The notes: generated by a model not told the origin, from the letters alone. Shown: positions 1 through 10,459, counted from the first letter of the stretch. The stretch: DNA of 64,000 nt from Paracoccus sediminicola (GCF_027912835.1 NZ_CP115768.1:1612001-1676000); one strand, 5' to 3'. A program made the numbers and translations.

Positions 1-527
1 TAATGGAAAAAGCAGCGCCGCAGAAACGCGTCGGGAAGTTCCTTCTCATTATTCGAGGTGATGACGACGATGGGCCGGTGACGGGCCTGCACCGTCTCGC
101 CGGTCTCGTAGACATGGAATTCCATCCGGTCGAGCTCCTGCAACAGGTCATTCGGGAACTCGATATCGGCCTTGTCGATCTCGTCGATCAGCAGAACCAC
201 CTTCTGCGGCGCCTCGAAGGCCTGCCAAAGCTTGCCCTTGCGGATGTAATTGGCGACGTCATGCACCCTCTCATCGCCAAGCTGGCTGTCGCGCAGCCGG
301 CTGACCGCGTCGTATTCATACAAGCCCTGCTGCGCCTTGGTGGTCGATTTGATGTTCCACTCGATGATCGGCAATCCCAGCGATTGCGCCACCTGCCGCG
401 CCAGTTCGGTCTTGCCGGTTCCGGGCTCTCCCTTCACCAGAAGGGGACGCTCCAGCGTCACGGCGGCGTTCACCGCGATGCTCAGCTCGGGCGGGGCGAC
501 GTAGGTTTCGGTCGAGGAAAACTGCAT
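1..527 (-). CDS. MoxR-type AAA+ ATPase (3' end beyond window)
   Basis: The frame runs from an ATG at 527 down to base 1 with no stop, so about 175 N-terminal residues are visible. They carry a Walker A (GEPGTGKT, about residues 37-44) and a Walker B (VLLIDEIDKAD, about 110-120), followed by a sensor-1-like VITSNNEKELPDAFLRR stretch. This order is typical of MoxR-family AAA+ ATPases, which act as chaperones that mature or remodel partner proteins, often together with a VWA-domain protein encoded next door. The expected partner would lie off the window to the left. It is transcribed divergently from dksA across a 164-base spacer. The family call is firm; the client protein cannot be inferred. 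Confidence 0.9.
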   Translation of the reverse strand, partial: MQFSSTETYVAPPELSIAVNAAVTLERPLLVKGEPGTGKTELARQVAQSLGLPIIEWNIKSTTKAQQGLYEYDAVSRLRDSQLGDERVHDVANYIRKGKLWQAFEAPQKVVLLIDEIDKADIEFPNDLLQELDRMEFHVYETGETVQARHRPIVVITSNNEKELPDAFLRRCFFH

Positions 528-691
528 GACTCATCCTTTCCTTGCGCCGCGCAACCTAGCCGCGACCCTAGGTAGCAGCAAGCGCCGCTCGCGGACAAAT
601 GAGACCATTGCCCTAGTGACAACCCGCCGCGCTTCCTTTAAGGGGGGCGCCGAGGACCGGGGGACAGGCATCCCGATCCGTCGGAGGACGT

Positions 692-1114
692 ATGAAACCG
701 CAGATTTTCCTGCCCGATGATTATCGCCCGGCCGAAGACGAGCCGTTCATGAACGATCGCCAACTGGAATATTTCCGTCGCAAGCTCGAGACGTGGAAGT
801 CCGAATTGCTGGAACAGTCGGCAGAGACGCTGGAAGGGCTTCAGGACAGCGCGCGCAATGTGCCAGATCTGGCCGATCGTGCCTCGGAAGAGACCGACCG
901 GGCGCTTGAGCTCCGCACCCGCGACCGTCAGCGCAAGCTGGTCGGCAAGATCGACTCGGCCCTGCGGCGGATCGCGAATGGCGAATACGGCTATTGCGAA
1001 GTGACCGGCGAGCCGATCAGTCTCAAACGGCTGGATGCGCGCCCGATCGCGACGATGACCGTGGCCGCGCAGGAAAAGCACGAGCGCCGCGAGCGCGTGC
1101 ATCGCGACGACTGA
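692..1114 (+). CDS. dksA: RNA polymerase-binding transcription factor DksA
   Basis: A 140-residue DksA/TraR protein: a central coiled-coil region (about residues 20-95) is followed by the globular domain. DksA binds the RNA polymerase secondary channel and, with ppGpp, adjusts rRNA and amino-acid promoters. The zinc-finger position reads GYCEVTGEPI and then LDARPIAT, so only one of the four canonical zinc cysteines is kept. That is the cysteine-poor form known from Rhodobacter relatives, which is thought to keep function without zinc. A GGAGG Shine-Dalgarno lies about 5 bases before the ATG, fixing the start. It is divergent from the MoxR gene. Confidence 0.95.
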   Translation: MKPQIFLPDDYRPAEDEPFMNDRQLEYFRRKLETWKSELLEQSAETLEGLQDSARNVPDLADRASEETDRALELRTRDRQRKLVGKIDSALRRIANGEYGYCEVTGEPISLKRLDARPIATMTVAAQEKHERRERVHRDD

Positions 1115-1165
1115 CGCGGGCGCCAGCGGCTTGCGGCTCCCACAGGGAAGGGAGCGAGGGCCGGC

Positions 1166-2290
1166 ATGGGCCATCTGAAAGAGCGTGACATTACCGTGAT
1201 TGGCGGCGGCATCGCCGGGCTGACCGCCGCCCTTGCCTTGTCGCAGCGCGGAGCGCATGTGCAGGTGATGGAACGCGCCGAGGCGCTGCGCCAGCTGGGC
1301 GCGGGCATCCAGATTTCTCCGAATGCGGGCATCGTGCTCGAGACGCTCGGCCTCGGCCCCGCGCTCGATAAGATGTCATGGCGCTCGGACGGGGTTCTGC
1401 TGCACGATCATGCCGGGCGGCAGGTGGCGGCGCTGCCATTGGCCGCGCGGCGGCCTGATCTCAGCTTCCGTTTCGTCCATCGCGCCCGGCTGGTCGAATT
1501 GCTCGCCAATGCAGCAGAGAACGCCGGCGTCACGCTGACCCTCAACACGGAGATCGAGGCGTTGCCCGACGCCGCGCTGGTGATCGGGGCGGACGGGCTG
1601 CACAGCCGCGTGCGCGAGGTGCTGAATGGCCGCCGCGCGCCGTTCTTCACCGGGCAGACCGCATGGCGCGCGCTGATCTCCGATCCCGAACCCGATGCCT
1701 ATGCCCGCGTCTTCATGGGGTCGGGGCGGCATCTGGTCAGCTATCGCCTGCCCGGCGATTTGCGCAACATCGTCGCCGTGATGGAGCGCCCCGATTGGGC
1801 CGAAGAAGGCTGGTCGCATCCGGACGATCCCGAAAATCTGCGCGCCGCCTTCGCCCGGTTCGGCGGGCCGGTGCCGGGATGGCTGTCGCGGCTGGAAAAC
1901 GTCTCGAAATGGGGGCTGTTCCGCCATGACGTCGCGGAGCGCTGGCATGACGGGCGGCGGGTCATCATCGGCGATGCCGCGCATCCGACCCTGCCATTTC
2001 TGGCCCAGGGCGCGGTGCTGGCGATCGAGGATGCCTGGCTGCTGACCGAGGCTCTGGACCGGATCGAGGATCAGCAGGCGGCGCTCGCACGCTTTCAGGC
2101 GCTGCGCGCGCCGCGCGTCACCCGCATTGTCGAGGCGGCCAACGCCAATGCCCGCAATTACCATCTGCGCGGCCCGGCCCGTCTGGTGGGACATGCCGGG
2201 CTGCGGGCGATCTCACGCTTCGCCTCCGAGCGGCTGATGCGCGGTTTCGACTGGATCTATGATTACGACCCCACCGCCGAGCGGCTTTGA
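1166..2290 (+). CDS. FAD-dependent monooxygenase (salicylate hydroxylase-like)
   Basis: A 374-residue group A flavoprotein monooxygenase. The N-terminal dinucleotide fold reads VIGGGIAGLTAALAL (about residues 11-25), a GADG motif follows near residue 146, and the FAD-ribityl motif GDAAHPTLPFLAQGA sits near residues 270-284. The order matches UbiH/salicylate-hydroxylase relatives, which hydroxylate aromatic rings using NAD(P)H and O2. The substrate cannot be read from the sequence, and no aromatic catabolic genes are adjacent. It starts 51 bases after dksA and may be cotranscribed with it. It converges on glmM with a 21-base gap. Confidence 0.85.
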   Translation: MGHLKERDITVIGGGIAGLTAALALSQRGAHVQVMERAEALRQLGAGIQISPNAGIVLETLGLGPALDKMSWRSDGVLLHDHAGRQVAALPLAARRPDLSFRFVHRARLVELLANAAENAGVTLTLNTEIEALPDAALVIGADGLHSRVREVLNGRRAPFFTGQTAWRALISDPEPDAYARVFMGSGRHLVSYRLPGDLRNIVAVMERPDWAEEGWSHPDDPENLRAAFARFGGPVPGWLSRLENVSKWGLFRHDVAERWHDGRRVIIGDAAHPTLPFLAQGAVLAIEDAWLLTEALDRIEDQQAALARFQALRAPRVTRIVEAANANARNYHLRGPARLVGHAGLRAISRFASERLMRGFDWIYDYDPTAERL

Positions 2291-2311
2291 CCGCCCCGGC
2301 GCGTTCCCCTG

Positions 2312-3655
2312 TCAGGCGGCGTTCTCGACCGCGGCGACGATGCTGTCGACCACCTCGCGCAGGGCGGTTTCGTCCTCGGCCTCGGCCATGACCCGGATCA
2401 GCGGCTCGGTCCCGGATTTGCGGATCAGCACCCGCCCGGCGCCGTTCAGCCGCGTCTCGCCCGAGGCGATCGCCTGCTGAACGCTGCCCGCGGAAAGCGG
2501 GTCAGAGCCCGCCGCATAGCGCACATTCTTCAGCAATTGCGGCACCGGATCGAACTGGTGAAGAAGCTCGGACGCGGTCCGGCCGGTCTCGGTCATGGCA
2601 GCGAGGAATTGCAGACCGGCGATCAGACCGTCGCCGGTGGTGGCATAATCGGTCATCACGATATGGCCGGATTGCTCGCCGCCCAGATTGAAACCTCCGG
2701 CGCGCATTCGTTCGACAACATAGCGGTCGCCGACCTTGGTCCGTTCGAGCCGCAGCCCGCGCGCGTCCAGAAACCGTTCCAACCCGAGATTGGACATCAC
2801 CGTCGCGACAAGCGCGCCGTTTTCCAGCCGGCCCTGTTCGGCCCATCGCCCGGCCATCAGCGCCATGAGCTGATCGCCATCGCCGACACGGCCCTTTTCA
2901 TCGATCAGGATCACCCGGTCCGCGTCGCCATCGAGGCAGATGCCCAGATCGGCCTTGTGGTCCAGAACCGCCTGCGCGGCGGCCTCGGGATGCGTCGAGC
3001 CGACCCCGTCATTGATGTTCAGCCCGTCCGGTTCGACACCGATCCGCACCACATCGGCGCCGAGTTCATACAGCACATCCGGCGCGGCGCGATAGGCAGC
3101 GCCATTGGCGCAATCGATCACGATTTTCATCCCGTCCAGACGCTGACGGGCGGGGAAGGTGGTCTTGGCATATTCGACATAGCGCCCGCGCCCGTCATCG
3201 ATGCGCCGGGCGCGACCGATATTCTGCGGCTCGGCGGGCCGGATCTGCCCGGCGACGATCTGCTCGATCTCGGTCTCGGCCTCGTCGGACAGCTTGAATC
3301 CGTCCGGGCCGAAGAACTTGATACCATTGTCATGGGCCGGATTGTGGCTGGCCGAGATCATGATCCCCAGATCGGCCCGCATCGAGCGGGTCAGGAATCC
3401 GACCGCGGGTGTCGGCACCGGGCCGAGAAGCAGCACATTCATCCCGGTCGAGGTCAGCCCGGCGGTCAGCGCGTTTTCCAGCATATAGCCCGACAGCCTC
3501 GTGTCCTTGCCGATCACCACGCGATGCCCGTTGCGCCCGTCGCGGCGGAAGAAACGCCCCGCCGCCGCACCGAGCCGCAGCGCCATCTCGGCGGTCATCG
3601 GATCGGTATTGGCCCGCCCTCTGACCCCATCGGTTCCGAAAAGCCTGCGCGTCAT
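2312..3655 (-). CDS. glmM: Phosphoglucosamine mutase
   Basis: A 447-residue alpha-D-phosphohexomutase of normal GlmM length. It converts glucosamine-6-phosphate to glucosamine-1-phosphate on the way to UDP-GlcNAc for peptidoglycan and LPS. The start [13 protein letters not shown] is diagnostic. The catalytic phosphoserine lies in SASHNP (Ser103), the metal-binding loop is DGDADR, and the C-terminal phosphate-binding loop is [12 protein letters not shown]. The ATG overlaps the folP stop (ATGA at 3652-3655), so translation is probably coupled. It is the last gene of folB-folP-glmM, an arrangement also known from other bacteria. Confidence 0.97.
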   Translation of the reverse strand: MTRRLFGTDGVRGRANTDPMTAEMALRLGAAAGRFFRRDGRNGHRVVIGKDTRLSGYMLENALTAGLTSTGMNVLLLGPVPTPAVGFLTRSMRADLGIMISASHNPAHDNGIKFFGPDGFKLSDEAETEIEQIVAGQIRPAEPQNIGRARRIDDGRGRYVEYAKTTFPARQRLDGMKIVIDCANGAAYRAAPDVLYELGADVVRIGVEPDGLNINDGVGSTHPEAAAQAVLDHKADLGICLDGDADRVILIDEKGRVGDGDQLMALMAGRWAEQGRLENGALVATVMSNLGLERFLDARGLRLERTKVGDRYVVERMRAGGFNLGGEQSGHIVMTDYATTGDGLIAGLQFLAAMTETGRTASELLHQFDPVPQLLKNVRYAAGSDPLSAGSVQQAIASGETRLNGAGRVLIRKSGTEPLIRVMAEAEDETALREVVDSIVAAVENAA

Positions 3656-4632
3656 ATCCCTGTCCTTTCAGTAAGGGCCCGCCACATGGCCAGCCCCTGC
3701 GTGAGTTGCGCCACATCGTGAACGCGGTGCATCTGCACCCCCTGCCCGATCGCGGCAAGCGTCACCGCCAATGTCCCCGGCCCGCGCTGCCACGCGTCGG
3801 CGGCGCCGGTGATCTCGCCGATGAAGCGCTTGCGAGAGACCCCCAGCAGAACCGGGCATCCCAGCCCATGAAATAGACTGATGCGTTCGAGAATCGCAAG
3901 ATTATGCGCCCGTGTCTTGCCGAAACCGATACCCGGGTCGACCAGGATGCGGTCACGCGCGATACCGGCCGCCTCGGCCCGCGCCACCCGCTCCGACAGC
4001 GCGTCATAGACGTCCAGCAGGACATGATCGTATCGCGGGTCGTCCTGCATCGTTGCCGGCACGCCCTGGGCATGCATGAGGCAGACCGGGACGCCGGCCT
4101 CTGCCACAAGCCGCGACAGGCCGGGATCGAAATCGAGGCCCGAGACATCATTGACCAGCACCGCGCCGGCATCGAGCGCGGCGCGGGCGACCGCCGCCTT
4201 GCGGGTATCGACCGAGACCGGGATCTCGGGGCTGAGCGCGGAGATAGCGGGCAGGATCCGCGCCGTCTCTTCCGCGACCGTGACATCGGCGGCGCCGGGG
4301 CGCGTCGATTCACCGCCGATATCCAGAAGATCCGCCCCGGCCGCGATCAGTGCGCGGCCCTGCGCGGTCGCTTCATAGCGTCCACCATCCGAGAAACTGT
4401 CCGGCGTCGCGTTCACGATGCCCATGATCGAGGGACGCGCCATCCCGATCCCGCAAACCGGCGCGCGCGGTGAAATGAGCCGCTCGACGATACCCGGCGG
4501 CGCATCGCTTGCCGGAACGATCCGGGGCGGGGCATCGCGTGACAGACGCTCCAGCCGTGAAAAACGGGCCCAGCCTCCGGCCAGATTGAGCTCGCCCGTG
4601 AACTCGGGGATGGGCCGCCAATAGGCGCTCAT
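3652..4632 (-). CDS. folP: Dihydropteroate synthase
   Basis: A 326-residue enzyme that condenses para-aminobenzoate with dihydropterin pyrophosphate in folate synthesis, the sulfonamide target. All core motifs are present in order: [48 protein letters not shown] and HRVHDV. About 60 residues precede the TIM barrel, longer than in E. coli FolP. The frame is open further upstream, but the ATG at 4632 overlaps the folB stop (4629-4632), so this start was chosen. The stop overlaps the glmM ATG in the same way. Confidence 0.96.
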   Translation of the reverse strand: MSAYWRPIPEFTGELNLAGGWARFSRLERLSRDAPPRIVPASDAPPGIVERLISPRAPVCGIGMARPSIMGIVNATPDSFSDGGRYEATAQGRALIAAGADLLDIGGESTRPGAADVTVAEETARILPAISALSPEIPVSVDTRKAAVARAALDAGAVLVNDVSGLDFDPGLSRLVAEAGVPVCLMHAQGVPATMQDDPRYDHVLLDVYDALSERVARAEAAGIARDRILVDPGIGFGKTRAHNLAILERISLFHGLGCPVLLGVSRKRFIGEITGAADAWQRGPGTLAVTLAAIGQGVQMHRVHDVAQLTQGLAMWRALTERTGI

Positions 4633-5411
4633 GCGGTGATCCGCCGCGTCGGGATGGCGCCGGGCATCTCGGGCATCGCGCGGTCTTCGGGCAAGGCAAG
4701 ATCGAGCCGGCGCGCGCCGATCCGTTCCGCCAGCCACAGCGCGAGGGACAGCGGATCGGCCTCCAGCCCGGCCACATCCGCCGCCATGCGCGCCGGGGCC
4801 CAGACGATGGGCCTGGCCTCTTTCACCGCCCAATCGAGTTCGGTCCGGCTGTCGGCCACATCCAGCCCGAGCCGGCCGCCCAGCGCCCATGCCGCCTGAT
4901 CGAGCGCCAGAAGCGCGACCCGGCGCTCGTTTCCGCCGCTCGGCAGTGGCAGGTCGGGCGCGTCGGGGGTGAGGATCACCGCCCCATCGGGAAGCGGTAT
5001 ATCGGCACCGTGAAACAGCACCAGCGGCGCGAGTGCGGCCCCTTCGGCATCGACCCGGCCCCGTCGTCGATGCAGCGTTACGCCAAGCGCGCCGGGAATG
5101 CGGTCCAGTTTTTCGATGGTGACGCGCACATGCGCCGCGCGGGGATGGGCAAGCACCTCGGCGGCGATTTTTTCGGCCAGCGTCTCCAGCAGGTTGAAGC
5201 GCTGATCGGCAAGCCCATGCGCCACCGCATCGCTCAGCACGTCATAGGACAGGATCCGGTCGACATCATCGGCCACACCGATCACCGGCGCGGCGAGATC
5301 CACCGTCAGGTTGAACCGCAGCCTCTGGGTCTGACCACGCTCGGACTGGAACGCGCCGATATCGGCGTCCAGCTCGTAATCGCGCAGATGGATCTGATCG
5401 GGCTCATCCAT
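4629..5411 (-). CDS. folB: Dihydroneopterin aldolase with C-terminal extension
   Basis: Residues 1 to about 120 are a FolB domain: [15 protein letters not shown] at the start, then [20 protein letters not shown] and [16 protein letters not shown]. FolB cleaves dihydroneopterin to 6-hydroxymethyl-dihydropterin. The protein is 260 residues, about twice a free-standing FolB. Residues 121-260 form a second region whose end (a WAPARM stretch, then [18 protein letters not shown]) resembles the C-terminal half of amino-acid-kinase-fold proteins; that is an inference. The ATG at 5411 is preceded by GGGAAAG. Upstream in-frame codons lie in the terminator of the previous gene and were rejected. First gene of folB-folP-glmM. 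Confidence 0.9.
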   Translation of the reverse strand: MDEPDQIHLRDYELDADIGAFQSERGQTQRLRFNLTVDLAAPVIGVADDVDRILSYDVLSDAVAHGLADQRFNLLETLAEKIAAEVLAHPRAAHVRVTIEKLDRIPGALGVTLHRRRGRVDAEGAALAPLVLFHGADIPLPDGAVILTPDAPDLPLPSGGNERRVALLALDQAAWALGGRLGLDVADSRTELDWAVKEARPIVWAPARMAADVAGLEADPLSLALWLAERIGARRLDLALPEDRAMPEMPGAIPTRRITA

Positions 5412-5427
5412 GCTTTCCCAATTCCAA

Positions 5428-5456
5428 AGAAAACGCCCCGCCGCAAGGGGCGGGGC
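5428..5456 (-). terminator. Factor-independent terminator after the SleB-type hydrolase
   Basis: A perfect 8-bp stem (GCCCCGCC at 5435-5442 with GGCGGGGC at 5449-5456) and a 6-base loop. On the minus strand it is followed by GTTTTCTTT. It ends the transcript of the cell-wall hydrolase and stands only 17 bases before the folB start, so folB needs its own closely packed promoter or partial read-through. Confidence 0.85.
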
Positions 5457-5511
5457 AGGTCCAGGCAGGGAAAACGATGGAAGGCGCAGGGCGCCTTGCC
5501 TGAAATCGGCC

Positions 5512-6015
5512 TCAGTTCGAGGCGACGCGGCGGCCGTTGCGATAGAAGATGTGGCTGCCGATCTTGGTGGTGCGGGTAAAGCGATGCGACCACGAGGGGC
5601 GCACGGCGGTGGTGTGGAAATAGGTGGCACCGTCGGTCAGGCTGCGCGGCGCGCCGGCCAGAGCGTCAGCGGCGATCTGCCGGGCTCGGGCGGCGGCGGC
5701 GGCATTCGCCATGCGCAGCCCCTTCTTATAGCTGAACTGACCGCGCTGATAAACGACACCGCAGACCGAATTCGGGAAGGCACCGCTGTCAACGCGATTC
5801 AGGATCACTTCGGCCACGGCGCGCTGACCGCTGCGTCCCTCGCCCCGTGCCTCGAAATACAGCGCCTCGGTCAGGCAGTTCAGCGAATCGGCACCGCCAT
5901 AGCCGGCCTGGGTCAGCGTCTCGGGACCGGTGGCGGGATCGGCGGTGGCGGCAACCGGCAGCGCGAGCGATGCGCTCAGAACAAGCGCGGCCAGTTTACG
6001 GGGCAGTTTCGGCAT
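5512..6015 (-). CDS. SleB-type cell wall hydrolase
   Basis: A 167-residue exported protein. Residues 1-25 form a Sec signal peptide ([20 protein letters not shown], cleavage likely after ATA). The rest is a hydrolase 2 (SleB/CwlJ) domain, recognised by [31 protein letters not shown] and DGATYFHT. Family members cleave peptidoglycan as lytic transglycosylase-like enzymes in spore formers; in Proteobacteria the role is probably wall remodelling. It is a single-gene unit with a strong terminator directly downstream. Confidence 0.88.
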   Translation of the reverse strand: MPKLPRKLAALVLSASLALPVAATADPATGPETLTQAGYGGADSLNCLTEALYFEARGEGRSGQRAVAEVILNRVDSGAFPNSVCGVVYQRGQFSYKKGLRMANAAAAARARQIAADALAGAPRSLTDGATYFHTTAVRPSWSHRFTRTTKIGSHIFYRNGRRVASN

Positions 6016-6201
6016 GTGGCAGTTTCCTGTCTCGATGAACGGATGGGCCGAGCAGAGGCCCCTTGTCTCGGCGGGCTAACTACACAGATCGGATCAGTTG
6101 CGGCCAGTTCAGAGCCGCTCCGGTTCCGGAGTTTCGGGATTTGCCGTCAGTTTGGGCAATTTCTCGCCGACGCAATCAGGCTGAACTGGCAAGTTCGCGC
6201 C

Positions 6202-6219
6202 ATTTCGCACTTGCAGCAA
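6202..6219 (-). repeat. 18-bp element, copy 1, flanking the PPDK-like gene
   Basis: On the minus strand this reads TTGCTGCAAGTGCGAAAT, matching 17 of 18 bases of the element at 8821-8838. It lies between the end of the PPDK-like gene and the hydrolase, about 190 bases before the hydrolase start. A shared operator is plausible but not shown. Confidence 0.5.
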
Positions 6220-6246
6220 GACTGTGTGACGGCCAAGCGCCCCGAA

Positions 6247-8790
6247 TCAACGGGTTTTCGCCTCGCGGCTGCGAATCGATTCCTGCGCCGCAGCGAGACG
6301 GGCCACCGGCACGCGGAAGGGCGAGCACGAGATATAATCCAGCCCGGCGCGGTGGCAAAAGGCGATGGATTGCGGGTTGCCGCCATGTTCGCCGCAGACA
6401 GCAATGGTGATGTCAGGCTTGACCTCGCGGGCGCGGCTGGCGCCGGTCAGCAACAGCTCGCCTACCCCGTCCTCATCGAGGATATGGAACGGGTCCTCGT
6501 CATAGACGCCCTGCTGCACATAGGCACCCATGAAGCGCCCGGCATCGTCGCGCGACAGGCCATAGGTCATCTGCGTCAGGTCGTTTGTGCCGAAGGACAG
6601 AAAGGCCGAATGCCGCGCAATATCGCCCGAGCGCAGCGCCGCGCGCGGGGTTTCGACCATCACGCCAAGCCGATAGGCGAAGTCGCGGCCGGTCTCGTTG
6701 CGCACGGCCGCAGCAACGGCATCGATGCGGTTCTTGACGATCTCGACCTCGCGCCGGGCGCTGACCAGCGGGATCATGATCTCGGGGACCACGGCCTCGC
6801 CGGTCGAGGCGGTGGCGATGGCGGCCTCGAAGATGGCGCGGGCCTGCATGTCATAGATTTCGGGCACGGTCAGGCCAAGCCGCACGCCGCGCATCCCGAG
6901 CATCGGGTTGAACTCGGTCAGCGCCTCGATCCGCCGGGTCACGTCAGAAAGCGGCAGGTCGAGCGATTCGGCGAGTTCGCGGATCCCGTCGCGTTCCTGC
7001 GGAAGAAACTCGTGCAGCGGCGGGTCGAACAGCCGGATCGTCACCGGGTGCCCTGCCATGATGCGGAACAGCTCGGCAAAATCCTGGCGCTGGATCGGCA
7101 GCAGACGGGCCAGAGCGACGCGGCGATCCTCGGGGCTGTCGGCGAAGATCATCTCGCGCATGATCGGCAGACGCATCTCGTCGAAGAACATATGCTCGGT
7201 CCGGCACAGGCCGATTCCCTCGGCGCTGAACATGCGCGCGGTGCGGGCATCCTCGGGCGTGTCCGCATTGGCCCGCACGCCGAGGTCGCGCACCGCATCG
7301 GCCCAGTCGAGCAACTGGTTGAAGCTTTCATCGAGCGCCGGTTCCAGCATCTCGGCCGAACCCGACAGCACTTCGCCCGAGGTGCCGTCGATGGTGATCT
7401 CGTCGCCTTCCTTGAACTGGCGCTTGCCGGCGCGGAGGATGCGGGCGCGGGCGTCGATGCTGATGCCGGTGGCGCCCACGATGCAAGGCAGGCCCAACCC
7501 CCGCGCAATCACCGCCGCGTGGCTGGTCATACCGCCGCGTTCCGTGAGCACCGCGACGGCGGCATGCATGCCGCGGATATCCTCGGGCGCGGTTTCGCGG
7601 CGCACCAGGACGCAGGCTTCACCGCGCGCCGCGCAGGCCTGCGCCGCCGTTGCCGAGAACACGATCCGTCCGGTCGCCGCACCGGGGCTGGCGTCGATGC
7701 CGCGGGCGATGATGTCGCGGGGCGCGCGCGGATCGACCTGATAATGCATGAGCTCGGACAAGGCGCGCGGCTCGACCCGCATCACCGCCTCGTCAGGCGG
7801 GATCACCCCGTCCTCGGCCAGCGACACCGCTATGCGCACCGCGCTCCGCGAGGAGCGCTGCACCCGCAGCGCATCGATGATGGACAACGCGCCGTCCGAG
7901 ATCACGAATTCGATCTGCATTTCGTCACGCAGACGGATCCGCGCGGCGCGGCAGTATTCCACAAGATCCGAGAAAGCCTCGGGGGCCACATCCTCAAGCG
8001 CCGGGCCGCGCGCGTCCCTTGTGAGATACAGCGTCTCGGCCCCCTCGGCGCGGGTCGGGCCGTGCATCTGGCCCCGGAAGCGCCCGTTGATCCCCGGCGA
8101 GCCGGTCACGCTGTCGATCAGCTGGATCGTCCCCGAGCCGGTAACCCCCGGCCCTACCGCAAGCGCCATCTGCTGCACCACAAGACCCAGAGGCGCCTCT
8201 TCCGGCGCGCCCTTGGCCTGGCGCAAGAGACGCGCCGTGGGCGATTCCCACGCGCGTGCCATCGAGCGCAGCACCTCGGTCAGCTGTCGCGTCGGATCCT
8301 GCGGAAAATCCTCGTCCATCTCGGCGCGATAGGCGGCAAGCGCCCGATCGAGCGCGCCCTCGCCGCTTTCGGCGAACATGTCGGGATCGAGCCGCGCCAC
8401 GTTGATCGCATAGGATTGCACGAAAGCGAGATAGATCGCATCCGCCGCATCGCGCCCATGCGATGCGATCAGCCCGGCATAGCAGTCGTCGTTGATGCCG
8501 ACATTCAGCACCGTTCCCGGCCCGCCCCATTCCGGGTTCACCGCCGAAGGCCGCACGATGACCAACCCGTCGCCATCGGCAAAAAGCGGCGCAAGCTGCT
8601 TGGCATCGGGCATCACCCCCTGCGCCATCGCATGCACCGCTTTGGCGGCAATCGCGAAGGATCGCGGCACCGGAAGATCCATCCGCACCAGACGTTGCAG
8701 GCATTTCGCCCGCCAGCCATGCACATCCGTCGCCACCCCGGAGGTCGCGGTGATTTCAACGATATCGTTCGGATCAACGGAGCGTGTCAT
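6247..8790 (-). CDS. Pyruvate phosphate dikinase-like protein
   Basis: An 847-residue PEP-synthase-family protein with the swivelling phosphohistidine domain ([15 protein letters not shown], His424) and the PEP/pyruvate barrel ([20 protein letters not shown] stretch near 523-536, [22 protein letters not shown], and CGEHGG with Cys799). PPDK interconverts pyruvate+ATP+Pi and PEP+AMP+PPi. The N-terminal nucleotide-binding third is unusual. The normal glycine-rich GGKG entry is absent, and the usual RSGA...SMPGMMDTVLN signature reads [17 protein letters not shown]. The C-terminal two thirds are intact, so it may be a divergent PPDK or a paralogue with altered phosphoryl donor use. It is divergent from selD and flanked by two copies of an 18-bp element. 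Confidence 0.8.
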   Translation of the reverse strand: MTRSVDPNDIVEITATSGVATDVHGWRAKCLQRLVRMDLPVPRSFAIAAKAVHAMAQGVMPDAKQLAPLFADGDGLVIVRPSAVNPEWGGPGTVLNVGINDDCYAGLIASHGRDAADAIYLAFVQSYAINVARLDPDMFAESGEGALDRALAAYRAEMDEDFPQDPTRQLTEVLRSMARAWESPTARLLRQAKGAPEEAPLGLVVQQMALAVGPGVTGSGTIQLIDSVTGSPGINGRFRGQMHGPTRAEGAETLYLTRDARGPALEDVAPEAFSDLVEYCRAARIRLRDEMQIEFVISDGALSIIDALRVQRSSRSAVRIAVSLAEDGVIPPDEAVMRVEPRALSELMHYQVDPRAPRDIIARGIDASPGAATGRIVFSATAAQACAARGEACVLVRRETAPEDIRGMHAAVAVLTERGGMTSHAAVIARGLGLPCIVGATGISIDARARILRAGKRQFKEGDEITIDGTSGEVLSGSAEMLEPALDESFNQLLDWADAVRDLGVRANADTPEDARTARMFSAEGIGLCRTEHMFFDEMRLPIMREMIFADSPEDRRVALARLLPIQRQDFAELFRIMAGHPVTIRLFDPPLHEFLPQERDGIRELAESLDLPLSDVTRRIEALTEFNPMLGMRGVRLGLTVPEIYDMQARAIFEAAIATASTGEAVVPEIMIPLVSARREVEIVKNRIDAVAAAVRNETGRDFAYRLGVMVETPRAALRSGDIARHSAFLSFGTNDLTQMTYGLSRDDAGRFMGAYVQQGVYDEDPFHILDEDGVGELLLTGASRAREVKPDITIAVCGEHGGNPQSIAFCHRAGLDYISCSPFRVPVARLAAAQESIRSREAKTR

Positions 8791-8820
8791 CTTGGCGTCA
8801 CCTTACGCATGGCGTCGCTT

Positions 8821-8838
8821 TTGCTGCAAGTGCGAGAT
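8821..8838 (+). repeat. 18-bp element, copy 2, in the PPDK-like/selD spacer
   Basis: TTGCTGCAAGTGCGAGAT on the plus strand, in inverted orientation to the copy at 6202-6219. It contains the small palindrome TTGC-T-GCAA. It lies 31 bases before the PPDK-like start and 58 bases before selD, where an operator could act on either gene. The regulator is unknown. Confidence 0.5.
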
Positions 8839-8895
8839 AAGCGCTGTCCATTGCTTTTCTACAGCATTAACATGACCTCAAACGATGGAGACAGC

Positions 8896-9921
8896 ATGAA
8901 ACTCACCGAACTGGCCCATGGTGGCGGATGCGGATGCAAGCTTGGCCCTGCGGTGCTGAGTGAATTGCTGGCCGATCAGCCGGTGGCGCAGATGTTTCCG
9001 CAGCTTCTTGTCGGAAATGCGGAATCGGATGACGCTGCGGTCTGGCAGATCGACGAAAACACTTGCGTGGTCGCGACGACGGATTTCTTCATGCCGATGG
9101 TCGACGATGCCCGCGCCTTCGGTCGGATCGCGGCGACCAATGCGATTTCGGATATCTATGCGATGGGCGGAAAGCCGATCATGGCGCTGGCGATCCTCGG
9201 GATGCCGATCAATGTGATGGACGCAGCCACCATCCGCGAGATCCTCGCCGGCGGCGCCGATATCTGCGCCGAGGCAGGCATTCCGATTGCCGGAGGTCAC
9301 TCCATCGACGCGCCCGAGCCGATCTATGGGCTGGCGGTGATCGGGCTGTGCTCGCCCGAACAGATCCGCCGCAATGGCGGGGCGCAGCCGGGTGACGCGC
9401 TGATCCTGACCAAGCCGGTGGGCGTCGGGATCTATTCCAATGCCATCAAGAAGGGCAGCGCGACCGAGGCCGATATCGCCGAGATGATCGACAGCTGCAC
9501 CACGCTGAACAGGATCGGGCAGGATCTTTCCGCGCTGCCAGAGGTCCATGCCATCACCGATGTCACCGGGTTCGGCGTGCTGGGTCACGGGTTGGAGATG
9601 GCGCGCGGCGCGGCTTGCGGGCTGCGCATCGAGCGGAACGCGGTGCCGCTGCTGCGCCGCGCGGCAGAACTGGCCGAGACCGGGCACCGCACCGGCGCAA
9701 GCGACAGGAATTGGGACGCGGTGGGCGATTCGGTGCGTCTGCCAGACGGCATGACCGAGGCCCAAAGGACCATCCTGACCGATCCACAGACCTCTGGCGG
9801 GCTGTTGGTCGCCGTGGCAGCCGATGCAGCCGACGCCGTGCTGGCCCGCATTCGCCAGCGGCATCCGGCGGCGGCGATCATCGGCGTGACAACCGATGAT
9901 AGCGGGATCGAGGTGATCTGA
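8896..9921 (+). CDS. selD: Selenide, water dikinase
   Basis: A 341-residue SelD that makes selenophosphate from selenide and ATP, the donor for selenocysteine and 2-selenouridine tRNA. The catalytic loop [10 protein letters not shown] gives Cys12 and Lys15. It is followed by [42 protein letters not shown] and [12 protein letters not shown]. The active-site residue is cysteine, not selenocysteine. A GGAG at 8886-8889 lies 5-6 bases before ATG 8896, preferred over the ATG at 8872, which lacks an SD. No selA, selB, selU or tRNA-Sec gene lies nearby. Confidence 0.95.
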   Translation: MKLTELAHGGGCGCKLGPAVLSELLADQPVAQMFPQLLVGNAESDDAAVWQIDENTCVVATTDFFMPMVDDARAFGRIAATNAISDIYAMGGKPIMALAILGMPINVMDAATIREILAGGADICAEAGIPIAGGHSIDAPEPIYGLAVIGLCSPEQIRRNGGAQPGDALILTKPVGVGIYSNAIKKGSATEADIAEMIDSCTTLNRIGQDLSALPEVHAITDVTGFGVLGHGLEMARGAACGLRIERNAVPLLRRAAELAETGHRTGASDRNWDAVGDSVRLPDGMTEAQRTILTDPQTSGGLLVAVAADAADAVLARIRQRHPAAAIIGVTTDDSGIEVI

Positions 9922-9970
9922 ACGCGAAAGGGCGACGCCAGGCGCCGCCCCTCACATGATTTCGCCGGGA

Positions 9971-10429
9971 TTATGCCGCCGGATCGGGACAGCGATAGAA
10001 CCGGACGCCCGTGCCATCCTCTTCGATCTGAAGAATACCGGGCGACAGGCGCATCAGCACCAGGCGTTCGTAATCCTCGCCCTCGCCGGTATTGCAGGTC
10101 AGCTGGACCTCGGTCGCATCGCCCTTGACCTCGCTGCGCGTCGCGCGGCACTGCGCCTCGGTATAGGTGAAGCGAGGTCCATCGACCTCAAGCGCGCCTT
10201 CGCTGCCAGGCTGACCACATTCGCTGGCCCGCAGATTATAGGTTCCGTTCAGGCTGTTGGCCGGCTCGACCGCGCCCGAAGCGACCTCCGGCTCGGCCGG
10301 GGCCGTGGTCTCGTCAACTTGCGCGTCAGCCTCGATCCGGCTGATCGGCTCTTCCTCCATGGGCTCGCAGGCGGCAATCGTTAACGCCGCCACCGCGCCC
10401 ATCGCGCCGAATTTCACAAAACGGTTCAT
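9971..10429 (-). CDS. Putative lipoprotein of unknown function
   Basis: A 152-residue protein whose N-terminus is a lipoprotein signal ending in LTIAAC (lipidated Cys21). A Glu/Pro/Ala-rich linker covers about residues 22-60. The C-terminal part (about 62-150) has four cysteines (ASECGQ, AQCRA, LTCNT, FYRCP), which could form two disulfides in the periplasm. I do not recognise the family. It converges on selD across about 50 bases that contain a GC-rich imperfect hairpin without a T-run. Confidence 0.7.
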   Translation of the reverse strand: MNRFVKFGAMGAVAALTIAACEPMEEEPISRIEADAQVDETTAPAEPEVASGAVEPANSLNGTYNLRASECGQPGSEGALEVDGPRFTYTEAQCRATRSEVKGDATEVQLTCNTGEGEDYERLVLMRLSPGILQIEEDGTGVRFYRCPDPAA

Positions 10430-10459
10430 CGTCTTCCTCCTCTGATGTCCCGCGCGGCC

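Noticed and set aside
5410..9921. A 1503-codon open frame on the plus strand ending with selD
   Set aside because: Only the last 342 codons are selD. The rest is antisense to the hydrolase and PPDK-like genes and reads as the low-complexity Arg/Gly/His/Gln pattern typical of complement frames in GC-rich DNA.
9922..9970. GC-rich hairpin between selD and the lipoprotein gene as a terminator
   Set aside because: The stem is imperfect and no T-run follows on either strand.
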